A stretch of DNA of 64,000 bases from Kitasatospora purpeofusca (lineage in GTDB: Bacteria; Actinomycetota; Actinomycetes; Streptomycetales; Streptomycetaceae): contig NZ_JODS01000005.1 in NCBI RefSeq assembly GCF_000718025.1, forward strand, positions 186,001 to 250,000, read 5' to 3'. A model generated the notes under the pieces. The model saw nothing but the letters and a program-made list of their open reading frames with translations. It searched no databases and was not told the DNA's origin. This document shows positions 42,518 to 51,433 of this stretch, piece after piece. A program made the translations under genes and the position numbers. Position 1 is the stretch's first letter. Every line of letters begins with the position of its first letter.

Positions 42518-45500
42518 ATGACCGACCTCCAGGACCCCGCGGCCGGGCTGTCCGCGACCAAACGCGCCCTGCTCGCCCAGCGCCTGCGCGCGGCCGCCGG
42601 CACCGCCACGGCCGCGGACGCCACCGCGCCGGCACCCGGCGACGGCACTCCTGCCGGCGCGGCCCCCGCCGCGCCCGCCGCCACCGTCCCCGTCCGCCCC
42701 CCGGGCAGCGCCGTCCCGCTCTCCAGCGGGCAGGAACGCCTCTGGTTCATGGACCAGTTCGCGCCCGGCTCCACCGCCTGGGCGCTGGCCCCGGCCCGCC
42801 GGCTGCGCGGCCCGCTGGACCGCACCGCGCTCGACGCCGCCCTCACCGGGCTGCTCGCCCGGCACGAGGCGCTGCGGATGAGCTTCCCCGCCACTCCCGA
42901 GGGCACCGCCGAGGTCCGGATCGCCGAACCCGGTCCGCTCACCGCCGAGTTCGTCGACGCGAGCGGCGACCCGGACCCGGCCGGGCGGGCCGCCCGCGAG
43001 CTCGGCGAGCGGGTGGCGCGACCCTTCGACCTGGCCGAGGGCCCGCTGCTGCGCGCCCTGCTGGTGCGCACCGCGCCGGACGAGCACGTACTCGCCCTGG
43101 TCATGCACCACATCGTCAGCGACGGCTGGTCGCTCGACATCCTGCACCGCGAACTCGACTCGCTGTACGCCCGCCACGCCCACGGCACCCCGGACCGGCT
43201 GCCCGAACTGCCGGTGCAGTTCGGCGACTACGCGGGCTGGCAGCGGGAGCGGCTGGCCGGCGAGGCGCTGGCGGGCTCGCGGGCGTACTGGCGCGAGGAG
43301 CTGCGCGACGTCCCGGCCCTGGAGCTGCCGACCGACCGCCCCCGGCCGCCGGTGCTGACCTTCGAGGGGGCCGCCACCGAGTTCCACTGGAGCAGCGAAC
43401 TCGGCCGGGGTGTGGCCGAGTTGGCCCGCTCCTCGGGCGCGTCGGGGTACATGGTGCTGATGGCGGCGCTGCAGACCCTGCTCGGCCGGCACGCCGGGCG
43501 GCGGGACTTCGCGATAGGTTCCGCGGTGGCCGGCCGACTGCACCGCGAACTCGAAGGCGTGGTCGGCCTGTTCGTCAACATGCTGCCGATCCGGGCCCGG
43601 CTGGAGGGCGATCCGACCTTCGCCGAACTGCTCGGACGGGTGCGCGGCACCACCCTCGACGCGTACACCCACCAGGAGGTGCCGTTCGAGCAGATGGTGG
43701 CGGATCTGGACATCGAGCGCGATGTCAGCCGCTCCGCGGTGTTCCAGGTCAGCTTCGCCTACCAGAACTACGGCGAGCGCGGTGCCGCCTCCGCTCCGGC
43801 GGGCTCCGGTTCCCCGGACTCCCCCGGCGCGCCGACCGCCGAGAGCTTCGGGCACGAGGCCGCCACCACCCGCACCGACCTCGCGTTCTACCTGCGGGAG
43901 AAGTCCGACGGCGGCCTCTACGGGCTGCTCACCTACCGCACCGACCTGTTCGACGCCGCGACCGTGCGCCGGCTGGTCGAGCGCTTCGAGCTCCTCCTCA
44001 CGGCGGCGGTCGCCGACCCGGACCGGCCGCTCTCCCGGTTGCCCCTGGCCACCCCCGCCGAACGCCGGGACGTCCTGGAGCGCTGGGCCGCCGGGCCCGC
44101 GCTGCCCGACCCGGACGGCGCCCCGGCCACCCTGACCGCGCTGCTCGCCGCCACCGCCCGCGCCCACCCCGACCGGCCGGCCCTGGAGGCCGAGGGCCGC
44201 ACCGTCACCTACCGCGAGCTGGACGAGCGCGCCACCGGTCTCGCCCGCCGGCTGCGCGCGCTCGGCGTCGCCCCGGACGACCGGGTCGCGGTCTGCCTGG
44301 AGCAGTCGCCCGAGCTGGCGGTGGCCCTGCTCGGTGTGCTGAAGGCCGGCGGCGCCTATCTGCCGCTGGACCCGGAGCAGCCGCCCGCCCGGCTCGCCCA
44401 CCTGGTCGCCGACTCCGGGGCCCGGGTGCTGCTCACCGAGTCGGCCCTGCGCGACCGCTTCCCGGACCGCGTCCCCGGCCACGACGTCGCCGTGCTGCTG
44501 CTGGACACCGAGCCACCGGTGCGGGACGCCGAGCCGCTGCCGGAGCTCTCGGGACCGGACCACCTGGCCTACGTCATCTACACCTCCGGCTCCACCGGCA
44601 CCCCCAAGGGCGTCGCCGTCCAGCACCGGCAGATCCTCAACTACCTGGCCGGGGTGCGGGAACGGCTGCGGATCGAGCCCGGTGCGAGCTACGGGCTGCT
44701 GCAGTCGCTGGCCTTCGACTTCAGCATGACGATGCTCTACCTCGCACTGAGCACCGGCGGCCGGGTCCACCTGCTTCCACGCCGGATCGCCGGGGCCGAA
44801 CTCACCGAGCGGATCGAGGCGTTGGAGCTCGACCACCTCAAGATGACCCCCTCGCACCTGGCCGCGCTGAGCGCCGACGCCCCGATGGAGCGGCTGCTGC
44901 CGCGCCGGTCGCTGGTGCTCGGCGGCGAGGCCTCGGCCTGGCCGTGGGCGGCCGGCCTGGCCGCCCTCGGCCGGTGCGCGGTGTTCAACCACTACGGCCC
45001 GACCGAGGCCACCGTCGGCGTGACCGTGCACGAGGTCACCGCCGACGCCGCCGGACCTGGCAGCACCCCGATCGGCACCCCGCTCGCCGGGGCCCGCTGC
45101 CACGTCCTCGACGAGGCCGGGCAGCCGGTGCCGCCGGGCGTCACCGGCGAGCTGTACCTCGGCGGCGACCGGCTGGCCCGCGGCTACCTGGGCCGGCCGG
45201 AGCTGACCGCCGAGCGCTTCGTCGACGACCCCTTCGGCGCCCCCGGCGACCGGCTCTACCGCACCGGCGACCTGGCCCGCTGGCGCACCGACGGCACGCT
45301 CGACTACCTGGGCCGGGCCGACGACCAGATCAAGGTCCGCGGCTACCGGGTGGAGCCCGGCGAGATCGAGGCGGCCCTCACCGCGCTGCCCGGGATCGGC
45401 CAGGCCGTCGTCCTGGCCCGGGGCGAGGGCCTGCGGCAGATGCTGGTCGCCTACCTGGAGCGGACCGGCGACGCTCCCGTGCCCGCTCCGGCCGAACTGC

Positions 45501-48211
45501 GCGACACCCTGGGCGAGTCGCTGCCCGACTACATGGTCCCGGCCCGCTTCGTGGTACTCGACCGGCTGCCCCTGCTCGCCCACGGCAAGGTCGACCGGCG
45601 GAACCTGCCCGAACCCGAGGAGCCCGCCGCGAGCGGCGAGTTCGTCCAACCCGACGGCGAGGCCGAGGAGTTCCTCGCCGCGCTCTGGGCCGAACTGCTG
45701 GGCGTGCCCCGGGTCGGCGCCCTGGACGACTTCTTCGAGCTCGGCGGGCACTCGCTGCTGGCCACCCAGGTGGTCGCCAAGCTGCGCCGCGCCTTCCCCG
45801 AACTCCCCACCCCGGTCGGGGTGATGGACCTCTTCAAGTACCCGACCGTGCGCCGGCTGGCCGCCCTGGTCAGCGACCCGCACGCCGACCGGGGCCCGCG
45901 CAGCCTGCTGCACCTGCTCACCCCGGCCGGCCGCCGGACCACCGCCAGCCTGGTCTGCACCCCGTACGGCGGCGGCAGCGCGCTCATCTACAAGCCGCTC
46001 GCCGACGCCCTGCCCGCCGACTGGGCCCTGCACTCGCTCGCCGTCCCCGGGCACGAACTGGGCGAGGAGGCCATGGACATCGACGAGGTCGCGGCCGGCT
46101 GCGCCCAGGAGATCCTGGACACCGTCGAGGGCCGGATCGTGCTGTACGGCCACTGCGGCGTCGGCGTCCGGCTGGCCGTGGAGATCGCCCGGCGGGTGGA
46201 GACGGCCGGCCGCGAGGTCGAGGCCGTCCACCTCGGCGGCATCTTCCCGTTCGCCCGGCCGCGCGGGCGCGGCGCCGCCGTCGGCGAGTGGTGGGCCCGC
46301 ACCGCCGACCGGCTGCGCAGCGACCAGGGCATGATCAACGCCCTGGCGGCGGCCGGACTGGACACCGACGAGGTCGGCACCGAGCAGCTGCGGCTGATGG
46401 TCGCCAACCGACGGACCGGGACCAAGGAGGCCGAGCAGTACTTCACCCGGCTGTTCGAGAGCGAGGACGGCCGGATCGCCGCCCCGGTGTACGCGGTCTG
46501 CGGCGACCGCGACCCGGCCACCGAGTTCTACGAGGAGCGGTACCGGGAGTGGCACCGGCTCAGCGACACCACCGGCGTCGTGGTGCTCGACGAGGCGGGC
46601 CACTTCTACCTCAAGTACCGGGCCGCCGAGCTCGCCGAGATCCTCACCACCGTGCACCGCTCGGTGGCCGACGGCGAGGAGCAGCGGCACCGGCGCACCG
46701 AGGGCGCCACCTGGTGGCTGGCCGGGCTCTCCCGGGACGCCGCCGAGCCGGCGCCGACGGCCGCGGCCGCCGCGGTGCGGCCCACCATGCGCCGCTTCCT
46801 CGGTGTCGCCGCCGGCCAGCAGATCTCGATGATCGGCTCGGCGCTCACCGAGTTCGCCCTGCCGGTCTGGATCTACCTGACCACCGGCTCGCTCGCGCAG
46901 TTCGGCCTGCTGGCCGCCTGCGGGCTCGTCCCCGGCATCCTCACCGCTCCGCTGGCCGGGGCGCTGGTGGACCGCGGCGACCGGCGCCGGATCATGCTGT
47001 ACGGCGATGTCGCGGCGGGCCTCACCCAGGCGGTGATGCTGCTGCTGTACCTGACCGACTCGCTGGCGGTGTGGCACGCGTACGTGCTGATCGCGGTGCT
47101 GTCGACGGCGCTGACCTTCCAACGGCTGGCCTGGAACTCGGCCGTGCCGCAGCTCGTCCCGAAGCGCTTCCTCGGCCGCGCCAACGGCGTCGTCCAGATG
47201 GCCTTCGGCCTCGCCCAGTTCCTGGTGCCGCTGTTCGCGGTCGGCCTGCTGTCGGCGCTCGGGCTCGGCGGCATCCTGGCGATGGACGTCGCCAGCTACG
47301 TGGTCGCCACCGGCGTGACGCTGGCCGTGCGCTTCCCCGACGTGATGGCCGCCCGGCGCCGGGAGAGCGTCGGCGCCGAGATCCGGGCCGGCTTCCGGCG
47401 GGCGCTCGGCAGCCGCAACTTCCGCGCCATGCTGCTGTTCTTCGCCGTGCTCAACATCTTCCTGTCGCCGCTGTTCCTGCTCACCACCCCGCTGGTGCTG
47501 TCCTTCGCCCCGCTGGCGGCCGCCGGCTGGGTCTCGGTCGCGGCCGGGCTGGGCGCCGTCCTCGGCGGTCTGACCCTGCTGGTGTGGGGCGGGCCGCGCC
47601 GGCTGCGGCTGCGGGGCGTCCTGCTCGCCACCCTCGGCCTGGCGGCCGCCTGCCTGGTGACCGGCCTGCGCCCGAGCATCCTGCCGGTCGCGCTCGGCGC
47701 CTTCGGCATGGCGTACGGGCTGGCCCTGGTCAACGGCGTCTACGCGACGATCGTGCAGACCAAGGTGCCGCTGCGCTTCCACGGCCGGGTGATCGCCGTC
47801 AACACCATGGTCGCCTGGTCCACCCTGCCGGTCGGTTTCGCCCTGGTCGCACCGCTCGGACCGCGCCTGGTCCAGCCCTGGGTGGACGCGGACGGCCCGC
47901 TGGCGGACAGCGTCGGCCGGCTGATCGGCACCGGCGACGGCCGCGGCATCGGCCTGCTGTACCTGCTGTTCGGGCTCGCCATGGCCCTGCTGGTACTGGT
48001 CTGCCTCGCCGTCCCCGCCCTGCGGCACTTCGACCGCGACGTCCCCGACGCCGAGCCCGACGACCTGGTCGGCCTGGCCACCCTCGCGGCCCGCGCCGGG
48101 ACCGCGCCCTCCCTTTCAACCGAACTCCCCTCCGCACCCGCACCCTCCCTTTCAACCGAACTCCCCTCCGCACCCGCACCCCGCACCGGAACCGAGGCCG
48201 CCGCCCGATGA
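42518..48211 (+). CDS. NRPS module 2 fused to thioesterase and MFS transporter: C-A-T-TE-MFS (predicted aspartate)
   Basis: 1897 residues in one open frame. C domain (about 66-500) with HHIVSDG (His197, His198, Asp202). A domain (about 525-1040): YTSGSTGTPKG at 688, FDFSMTM (Asp734), FNHYGPTEATVG, NGKVDRR-like HGKVDRRNL. Carrier Ser1079 in FELGGHSLLATQ. Thioesterase (about 1140-1390) with GHCGVG: Cys1213 is in the nucleophile place, with Asp1330 or Asp1332 and His1362 as the rest of the triad. From Met1424 an entire MFS exporter of the EntS/DHA3 type, with GALVDRGDRRR (motif A). Code read by eye: D-F-T-K-V-G-H-V-G-K, close to aspartate codes (DLTKVGHIGK). No ribosome site lies before Met1424, so the transporter is not a separate gene. 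Start ATG 42518. Confidence 0.93.
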   Translation: MTDLQDPAAGLSATKRALLAQRLRAAAGTATAADATAPAPGDGTPAGAAPAAPAATVPVRPPGSAVPLSSGQERLWFMDQFAPGSTAWALAPARRLRGPLDRTALDAALTGLLARHEALRMSFPATPEGTAEVRIAEPGPLTAEFVDASGDPDPAGRAARELGERVARPFDLAEGPLLRALLVRTAPDEHVLALVMHHIVSDGWSLDILHRELDSLYARHAHGTPDRLPELPVQFGDYAGWQRERLAGEALAGSRAYWREELRDVPALELPTDRPRPPVLTFEGAATEFHWSSELGRGVAELARSSGASGYMVLMAALQTLLGRHAGRRDFAIGSAVAGRLHRELEGVVGLFVNMLPIRARLEGDPTFAELLGRVRGTTLDAYTHQEVPFEQMVADLDIERDVSRSAVFQVSFAYQNYGERGAASAPAGSGSPDSPGAPTAESFGHEAATTRTDLAFYLREKSDGGLYGLLTYRTDLFDAATVRRLVERFELLLTAAVADPDRPLSRLPLATPAERRDVLERWAAGPALPDPDGAPATLTALLAATARAHPDRPALEAEGRTVTYRELDERATGLARRLRALGVAPDDRVAVCLEQSPELAVALLGVLKAGGAYLPLDPEQPPARLAHLVADSGARVLLTESALRDRFPDRVPGHDVAVLLLDTEPPVRDAEPLPELSGPDHLAYVIYTSGSTGTPKGVAVQHRQILNYLAGVRERLRIEPGASYGLLQSLAFDFSMTMLYLALSTGGRVHLLPRRIAGAELTERIEALELDHLKMTPSHLAALSADAPMERLLPRRSLVLGGEASAWPWAAGLAALGRCAVFNHYGPTEATVGVTVHEVTADAAGPGSTPIGTPLAGARCHVLDEAGQPVPPGVTGELYLGGDRLARGYLGRPELTAERFVDDPFGAPGDRLYRTGDLARWRTDGTLDYLGRADDQIKVRGYRVEPGEIEAALTALPGIGQAVVLARGEGLRQMLVAYLERTGDAPVPAPAELRDTLGESLPDYMVPARFVVLDRLPLLAHGKVDRRNLPEPEEPAASGEFVQPDGEAEEFLAALWAELLGVPRVGALDDFFELGGHSLLATQVVAKLRRAFPELPTPVGVMDLFKYPTVRRLAALVSDPHADRGPRSLLHLLTPAGRRTTASLVCTPYGGGSALIYKPLADALPADWALHSLAVPGHELGEEAMDIDEVAAGCAQEILDTVEGRIVLYGHCGVGVRLAVEIARRVETAGREVEAVHLGGIFPFARPRGRGAAVGEWWARTADRLRSDQGMINALAAAGLDTDEVGTEQLRLMVANRRTGTKEAEQYFTRLFESEDGRIAAPVYAVCGDRDPATEFYEERYREWHRLSDTTGVVVLDEAGHFYLKYRAAELAEILTTVHRSVADGEEQRHRRTEGATWWLAGLSRDAAEPAPTAAAAAVRPTMRRFLGVAAGQQISMIGSALTEFALPVWIYLTTGSLAQFGLLAACGLVPGILTAPLAGALVDRGDRRRIMLYGDVAAGLTQAVMLLLYLTDSLAVWHAYVLIAVLSTALTFQRLAWNSAVPQLVPKRFLGRANGVVQMAFGLAQFLVPLFAVGLLSALGLGGILAMDVASYVVATGVTLAVRFPDVMAARRRESVGAEIRAGFRRALGSRNFRAMLLFFAVLNIFLSPLFLLTTPLVLSFAPLAAAGWVSVAAGLGAVLGGLTLLVWGGPRRLRLRGVLLATLGLAAACLVTGLRPSILPVALGAFGMAYGLALVNGVYATIVQTKVPLRFHGRVIAVNTMVAWSTLPVGFALVAPLGPRLVQPWVDADGPLADSVGRLIGTGDGRGIGLLYLLFGLAMALLVLVCLAVPALRHFDRDVPDAEPDDLVGLATLAARAGTAPSLSTELPSAPAPSLSTELPSAPAPRTGTEAAAR
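48107..48178 (+). repeat. 36-bp in-frame duplication in the tail of the fusion gene
   Basis: Two exact units (48107-48142, 48143-48178), each encoding PSLSTELPSAPA, lie in the linker after the last MFS helix. The TTTCAACCGAAC core is AT-richer than its setting. Confidence 0.9.
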
Positions 48212-51200
48212 CCACCACCGACCGGACCGCCGGCCCCGCCCGCCCCGTCGAGGCCGTCCACCCGCTCACCGAGGAGCAGCGCCGGCTCTGGTTCCTCCAG
48301 CAGCTCCACCCCGCCGACGCCGGCTTCAACATGTACCTGTGCCGGCGGTGGAGCGGCCCGCTCGACGTGACCGCGCTGCGCACCGCGCTCGACCGGCTGA
48401 CCGCCCGGCACGAGCCGCTGCGCACCCGCTTCGCCCTGGACGGCGAGGCACCCGTGCAACTGGTCGAGCCCGCGGCGCCCGTCCCGCTCGACCTCGTCGC
48501 GCTGGCCCCGGGCGCCGGCGAGGCCGACTTCACCGAGGCCTGCCGCCCCACCGTCAACGCGCCGTTCGACCTCGGCGGGCGCCCGCCGCTGCGCGCCGTC
48601 CTGGTCTCGGCCGGGCCGGACGAGCACGCGCTCGCGCTGGTCGTCCACCACATCGTCTCGGACGGCTGGTCGTTCCGGATCCTCTGGCGCGAACTGCTCG
48701 CGCTCTACCGGGAGGCCCTCGGCGAGGCGCCGGCCGGGCTGGCGCCGCTCGCCCTGCGCTACGGCGACGTCGCCCGCGCCGAGCAGCAGCGCGCCAAGGA
48801 CGGCGGCACCGAGGCCGCGTTCCGCTACTGGGCGGAGAAGCTGGCCGGCACCGGCCGGCTGCGGCTGCCGCTGGACCGCCCGCGCCCGGCGGACCCCCGG
48901 CACCCGGCCGGCTTCGCCACCACCGCCCTCGGCCCGGAACTCACCGCGGCCCTGGACGCCCTCGCCCGCCGGGAGCGCTGCACGCCGTTCATGGTGCTGC
49001 TCGCCGCCTACCAGTGCGTGCTGGCCCGCTGGACCGGCAGCACCGACTTCGTGGTCGGCACCCCGCTCGCGGGCCGCACCGAGGCCGCCCAGGAGGAGCT
49101 GGTCGGCTACTTCGCCCGCACCGGCGTGCTCCGCGCCGACCTCACCGGCGAGCCCGACTTCCGCACCGTCCTGCACCGCGTCCGCACCGCCACCCTGGGC
49201 GCGCTGAGCCACCAGGACGTCCCGCTGGAGCGGCTGGCCACCCACCTGGGCCTGCCCGCCGAGGCCGGCGCGGCGCCGCTCTACCAGGCGGTGTTCGTGC
49301 ACCAGAGCCAGTACGACCTGGCCGGCGAGGACGGCGGCACCCCGCTGCCCGCCGGGGTCCGCACCGCATCCATGGACTCCGGCTTCGAGCGTGCCAAGAC
49401 CGATCTGCTGCTGGACAGTTGGCGCACGCCGGACGGCGGGCTGACGCTCTCCTTCTGCTTCGACCGGGAGGTGCTCCAGACCGAGACGGTGGCCGCGCTC
49501 GGCACCCGCTGCCACGCGCTGCTCACCGCCGCCGTCGCGGACGTGACGGTGCCGCTGTACGGGGAGTGGCTGATCGGGCGGGACGAGCGGGCCGAACTGC
49601 TCGCTCTCGGCACCGGCCCGATCCGCGGTTCCGCTCCCCGCACGGTGCTCGCCCGGTTCGCAGAGCGGGTCGCCGCCGCCCCGGACGCCCCCGCCCTGGA
49701 ATGCGCGGGCCGCACCCTCTCCTACGCCGAACTCGACCGGCGCTCCGACGAGTTGGCGGCACGACTGGGCTCCGTGGCGGGGCAGCTCGTCGCCGTCCGG
49801 CTGGCCCCGTCCTTCGAGCTGGTGACGGCCCTGCTGGCGATCTGGAAGGCCGGCGCGGGCTATCTGCCGCTCGACCCGGCCCACCCGGAGGAGCGGCGGC
49901 GGCTGATGCAACGCGAGTCGGGGGCCGTCGCGCTGCTCACCGACGAGGGCGGCTCCGAGGGCCTGCGGATCGTCGAGACCGCCCCGGCGGGCACGGACGA
50001 CGACCGCTCCGGCCTCGCCTACGTCCTGTTCACCTCCGGCTCCACCGGCACCCCCAAGGCCGTGGCCGTCGACCACACCGCCCTCGCCGCCCGGGTCGAC
50101 TGGATGGCCGGGCCCGAGGGCTACCGGCTCGCCCCCGGGGACCGGATCGTCCAGTTCGCCTCGATCGGCTTCGACACCCACGCCGAGGAGCTGTGGCCCG
50201 CGCTCGCCTCCGGCGCCTGCGTGGTGCTGCTCCCCGGCGGCGGCCGCACCCTGCCCGAACTGCTGCGCGGCCCGCACGGCCCGTCCGTCACCGTCCTCGA
50301 CCTGCCCACCGCCTACTGGGAGGAGCTGGTCTCGCACGACGACCGCACCCCGTGGCCGGCCGCCCTGCGGCTGGTGGTGCTCGGCGGCTCCGAGGTCCGC
50401 GCCGAGGCCGTCGCCCGCTGGCGGGAGCGGCACGGCGACACCGTCCGGCTGGTCAACACCTACGGCCCGACCGAGGCCACCGTGATCGTCACCGCCACCG
50501 ACCTCGGCGCCCCGGACGCCGCCCGCCGCCCGTCCCTGGGCCGCCCGCTGCCCGGCGTGCGGCTGTACGTGCTGGACGAGCGCGGCGCGCTGCTGCCGCG
50601 CGGCTCCGAGGGCGAGCTGCACATCGGCGGCACCGGCCTCGCCCGCGGCTACCTGGGCCGACCCGACCTGACGGCCTCGGCCTTCCTCGACGATCCGTTC
50701 GCCGGTGATGCCGACGCCGCCGGCCGGATGTACCGCACCGGCGACCGCGCGCGCTGGCGCAGCGACGGGACGCTCGACTACCTCGGCCGCGGCGACGAGC
50801 AGGTCAAGCTGCGCGGCTACCGGATCGAACCGGCCGAGATCGAGGCCGCCCTGACCTCGCTCCCGGAGGTGGCCCGGGCCGCCGCCGTGGTGCGCGGCGG
50901 CCGCCGCCTGGTCGCGTACGCCGTCCCGGCCCCGGGCGCGGCGCCCGACGCCGCCGATCTGCGCGAGCACCTGCTCCGGCGGCTGCCCGCCTACCTGGTC
51001 CCCGACACCGTCGTCCTCCTCGACACCCTGCCCCTGACCCTCAACGGCAAGCTCGACACCGCCGCCCTCCCGGAACCGGCAGCCGCCGCCGCACGCCCGT
51101 ACCTGGCGCCGCGGACCGATGCCGAGCAGTTGGTCGCCCAGCTGTGGCAGGAGGTGCTCGGGGTGCCGCAGGTGGGAGCGCTGGACGACTTCTTCGAACT

Positions 51201-51390
51201 CGGCGGCGACTCCCTGCTGGTCACCCGGGTCGTGGCCCGGATCCGGGCGGGCGTCGGCCTGGACGTTCCGATCCGCGACGCCTTCGAGCTCTCGACCGTG
51301 GCCGCGCTGGCGGCCCGGGTCGAGGAGCTGCTCGTCGCCGAGATCGAGGCGCTGAGCGAGGACGAGGCGGCCGACCGCCTGGACGGCTGA
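48208..51390 (+). CDS. NRPS module 3: condensation-adenylation-carrier (predicted basic amino acid)
   Basis: 1060 residues, C-A-T, no thioesterase. C domain (about 15-440) with HHIVSDG (His147, His148). A domain (about 460-940): FTSGSTGTPKA at 608 (Ala in place of the usual Gly), FDTHAEELW (Asp656), NTYGPTEATVI, YRTGDRARW, DEQVKLRGYRIEPAE, NGKLDTAAL. Carrier Ser1002 in FELGGDSLLVTR. The pocket reads D-T-E-D-V-G-T-V-I-K by eye; the two extra acids (Glu and Asp at the 239 and 278 places) suit a basic side chain such as Lys or Orn, low confidence. ATG overlaps the stop of the fusion gene (ATGA), so it is translationally coupled. Ends at a strong terminator. Confidence 0.92.
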   Translation: MTTTDRTAGPARPVEAVHPLTEEQRRLWFLQQLHPADAGFNMYLCRRWSGPLDVTALRTALDRLTARHEPLRTRFALDGEAPVQLVEPAAPVPLDLVALAPGAGEADFTEACRPTVNAPFDLGGRPPLRAVLVSAGPDEHALALVVHHIVSDGWSFRILWRELLALYREALGEAPAGLAPLALRYGDVARAEQQRAKDGGTEAAFRYWAEKLAGTGRLRLPLDRPRPADPRHPAGFATTALGPELTAALDALARRERCTPFMVLLAAYQCVLARWTGSTDFVVGTPLAGRTEAAQEELVGYFARTGVLRADLTGEPDFRTVLHRVRTATLGALSHQDVPLERLATHLGLPAEAGAAPLYQAVFVHQSQYDLAGEDGGTPLPAGVRTASMDSGFERAKTDLLLDSWRTPDGGLTLSFCFDREVLQTETVAALGTRCHALLTAAVADVTVPLYGEWLIGRDERAELLALGTGPIRGSAPRTVLARFAERVAAAPDAPALECAGRTLSYAELDRRSDELAARLGSVAGQLVAVRLAPSFELVTALLAIWKAGAGYLPLDPAHPEERRRLMQRESGAVALLTDEGGSEGLRIVETAPAGTDDDRSGLAYVLFTSGSTGTPKAVAVDHTALAARVDWMAGPEGYRLAPGDRIVQFASIGFDTHAEELWPALASGACVVLLPGGGRTLPELLRGPHGPSVTVLDLPTAYWEELVSHDDRTPWPAALRLVVLGGSEVRAEAVARWRERHGDTVRLVNTYGPTEATVIVTATDLGAPDAARRPSLGRPLPGVRLYVLDERGALLPRGSEGELHIGGTGLARGYLGRPDLTASAFLDDPFAGDADAAGRMYRTGDRARWRSDGTLDYLGRGDEQVKLRGYRIEPAEIEAALTSLPEVARAAAVVRGGRRLVAYAVPAPGAAPDAADLREHLLRRLPAYLVPDTVVLLDTLPLTLNGKLDTAALPEPAAAAARPYLAPRTDAEQLVAQLWQEVLGVPQVGALDDFFELGGDSLLVTRVVARIRAGVGLDVPIRDAFELSTVAALAARVEELLVAEIEALSEDEAADRLDG

Positions 51391-51397
51391 GCCGCCC

Positions 51398-51431
51398 CGG
51401 GAGGGCGCGGGCCGATTCCCGCGCCCTCCCG
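51398..51431. terminator. Terminator closing the NRPS locus
   Basis: A perfect 14-bp stem (51398-51411 with 51418-51431), loop CCGATT, followed by GTTTC. It lies between the NRPS module 3 stop and the convergent SRPBCC stop, serving both. Confidence 0.85.
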
Positions 51432-51433
51432 TT

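Noticed and set aside
42245..48028. Minus-strand open frame of 1927 codons opposite the fusion gene, and similar long antisense frames at 38578-43188, 47740-50970 and 58440-61517.
   Set aside because: Long antisense frames are expected opposite strongly GC-biased genes. They lack ribosome sites and domain content, while the other strand has complete NRPS motifs.
46787..48211. A separate MFS transporter gene starting at Met1424 of the fusion.
   Set aside because: The frame is continuous from the thioesterase and there is no ribosome site before this ATG.
39148..51390. A hidden MbtH-like gene or phosphopantetheinyl transferase inside or beside the NRPS locus.
   Set aside because: I searched for the small SLWP-type MbtH pattern and for transferase motifs in the gaps and flanks; none was seen.
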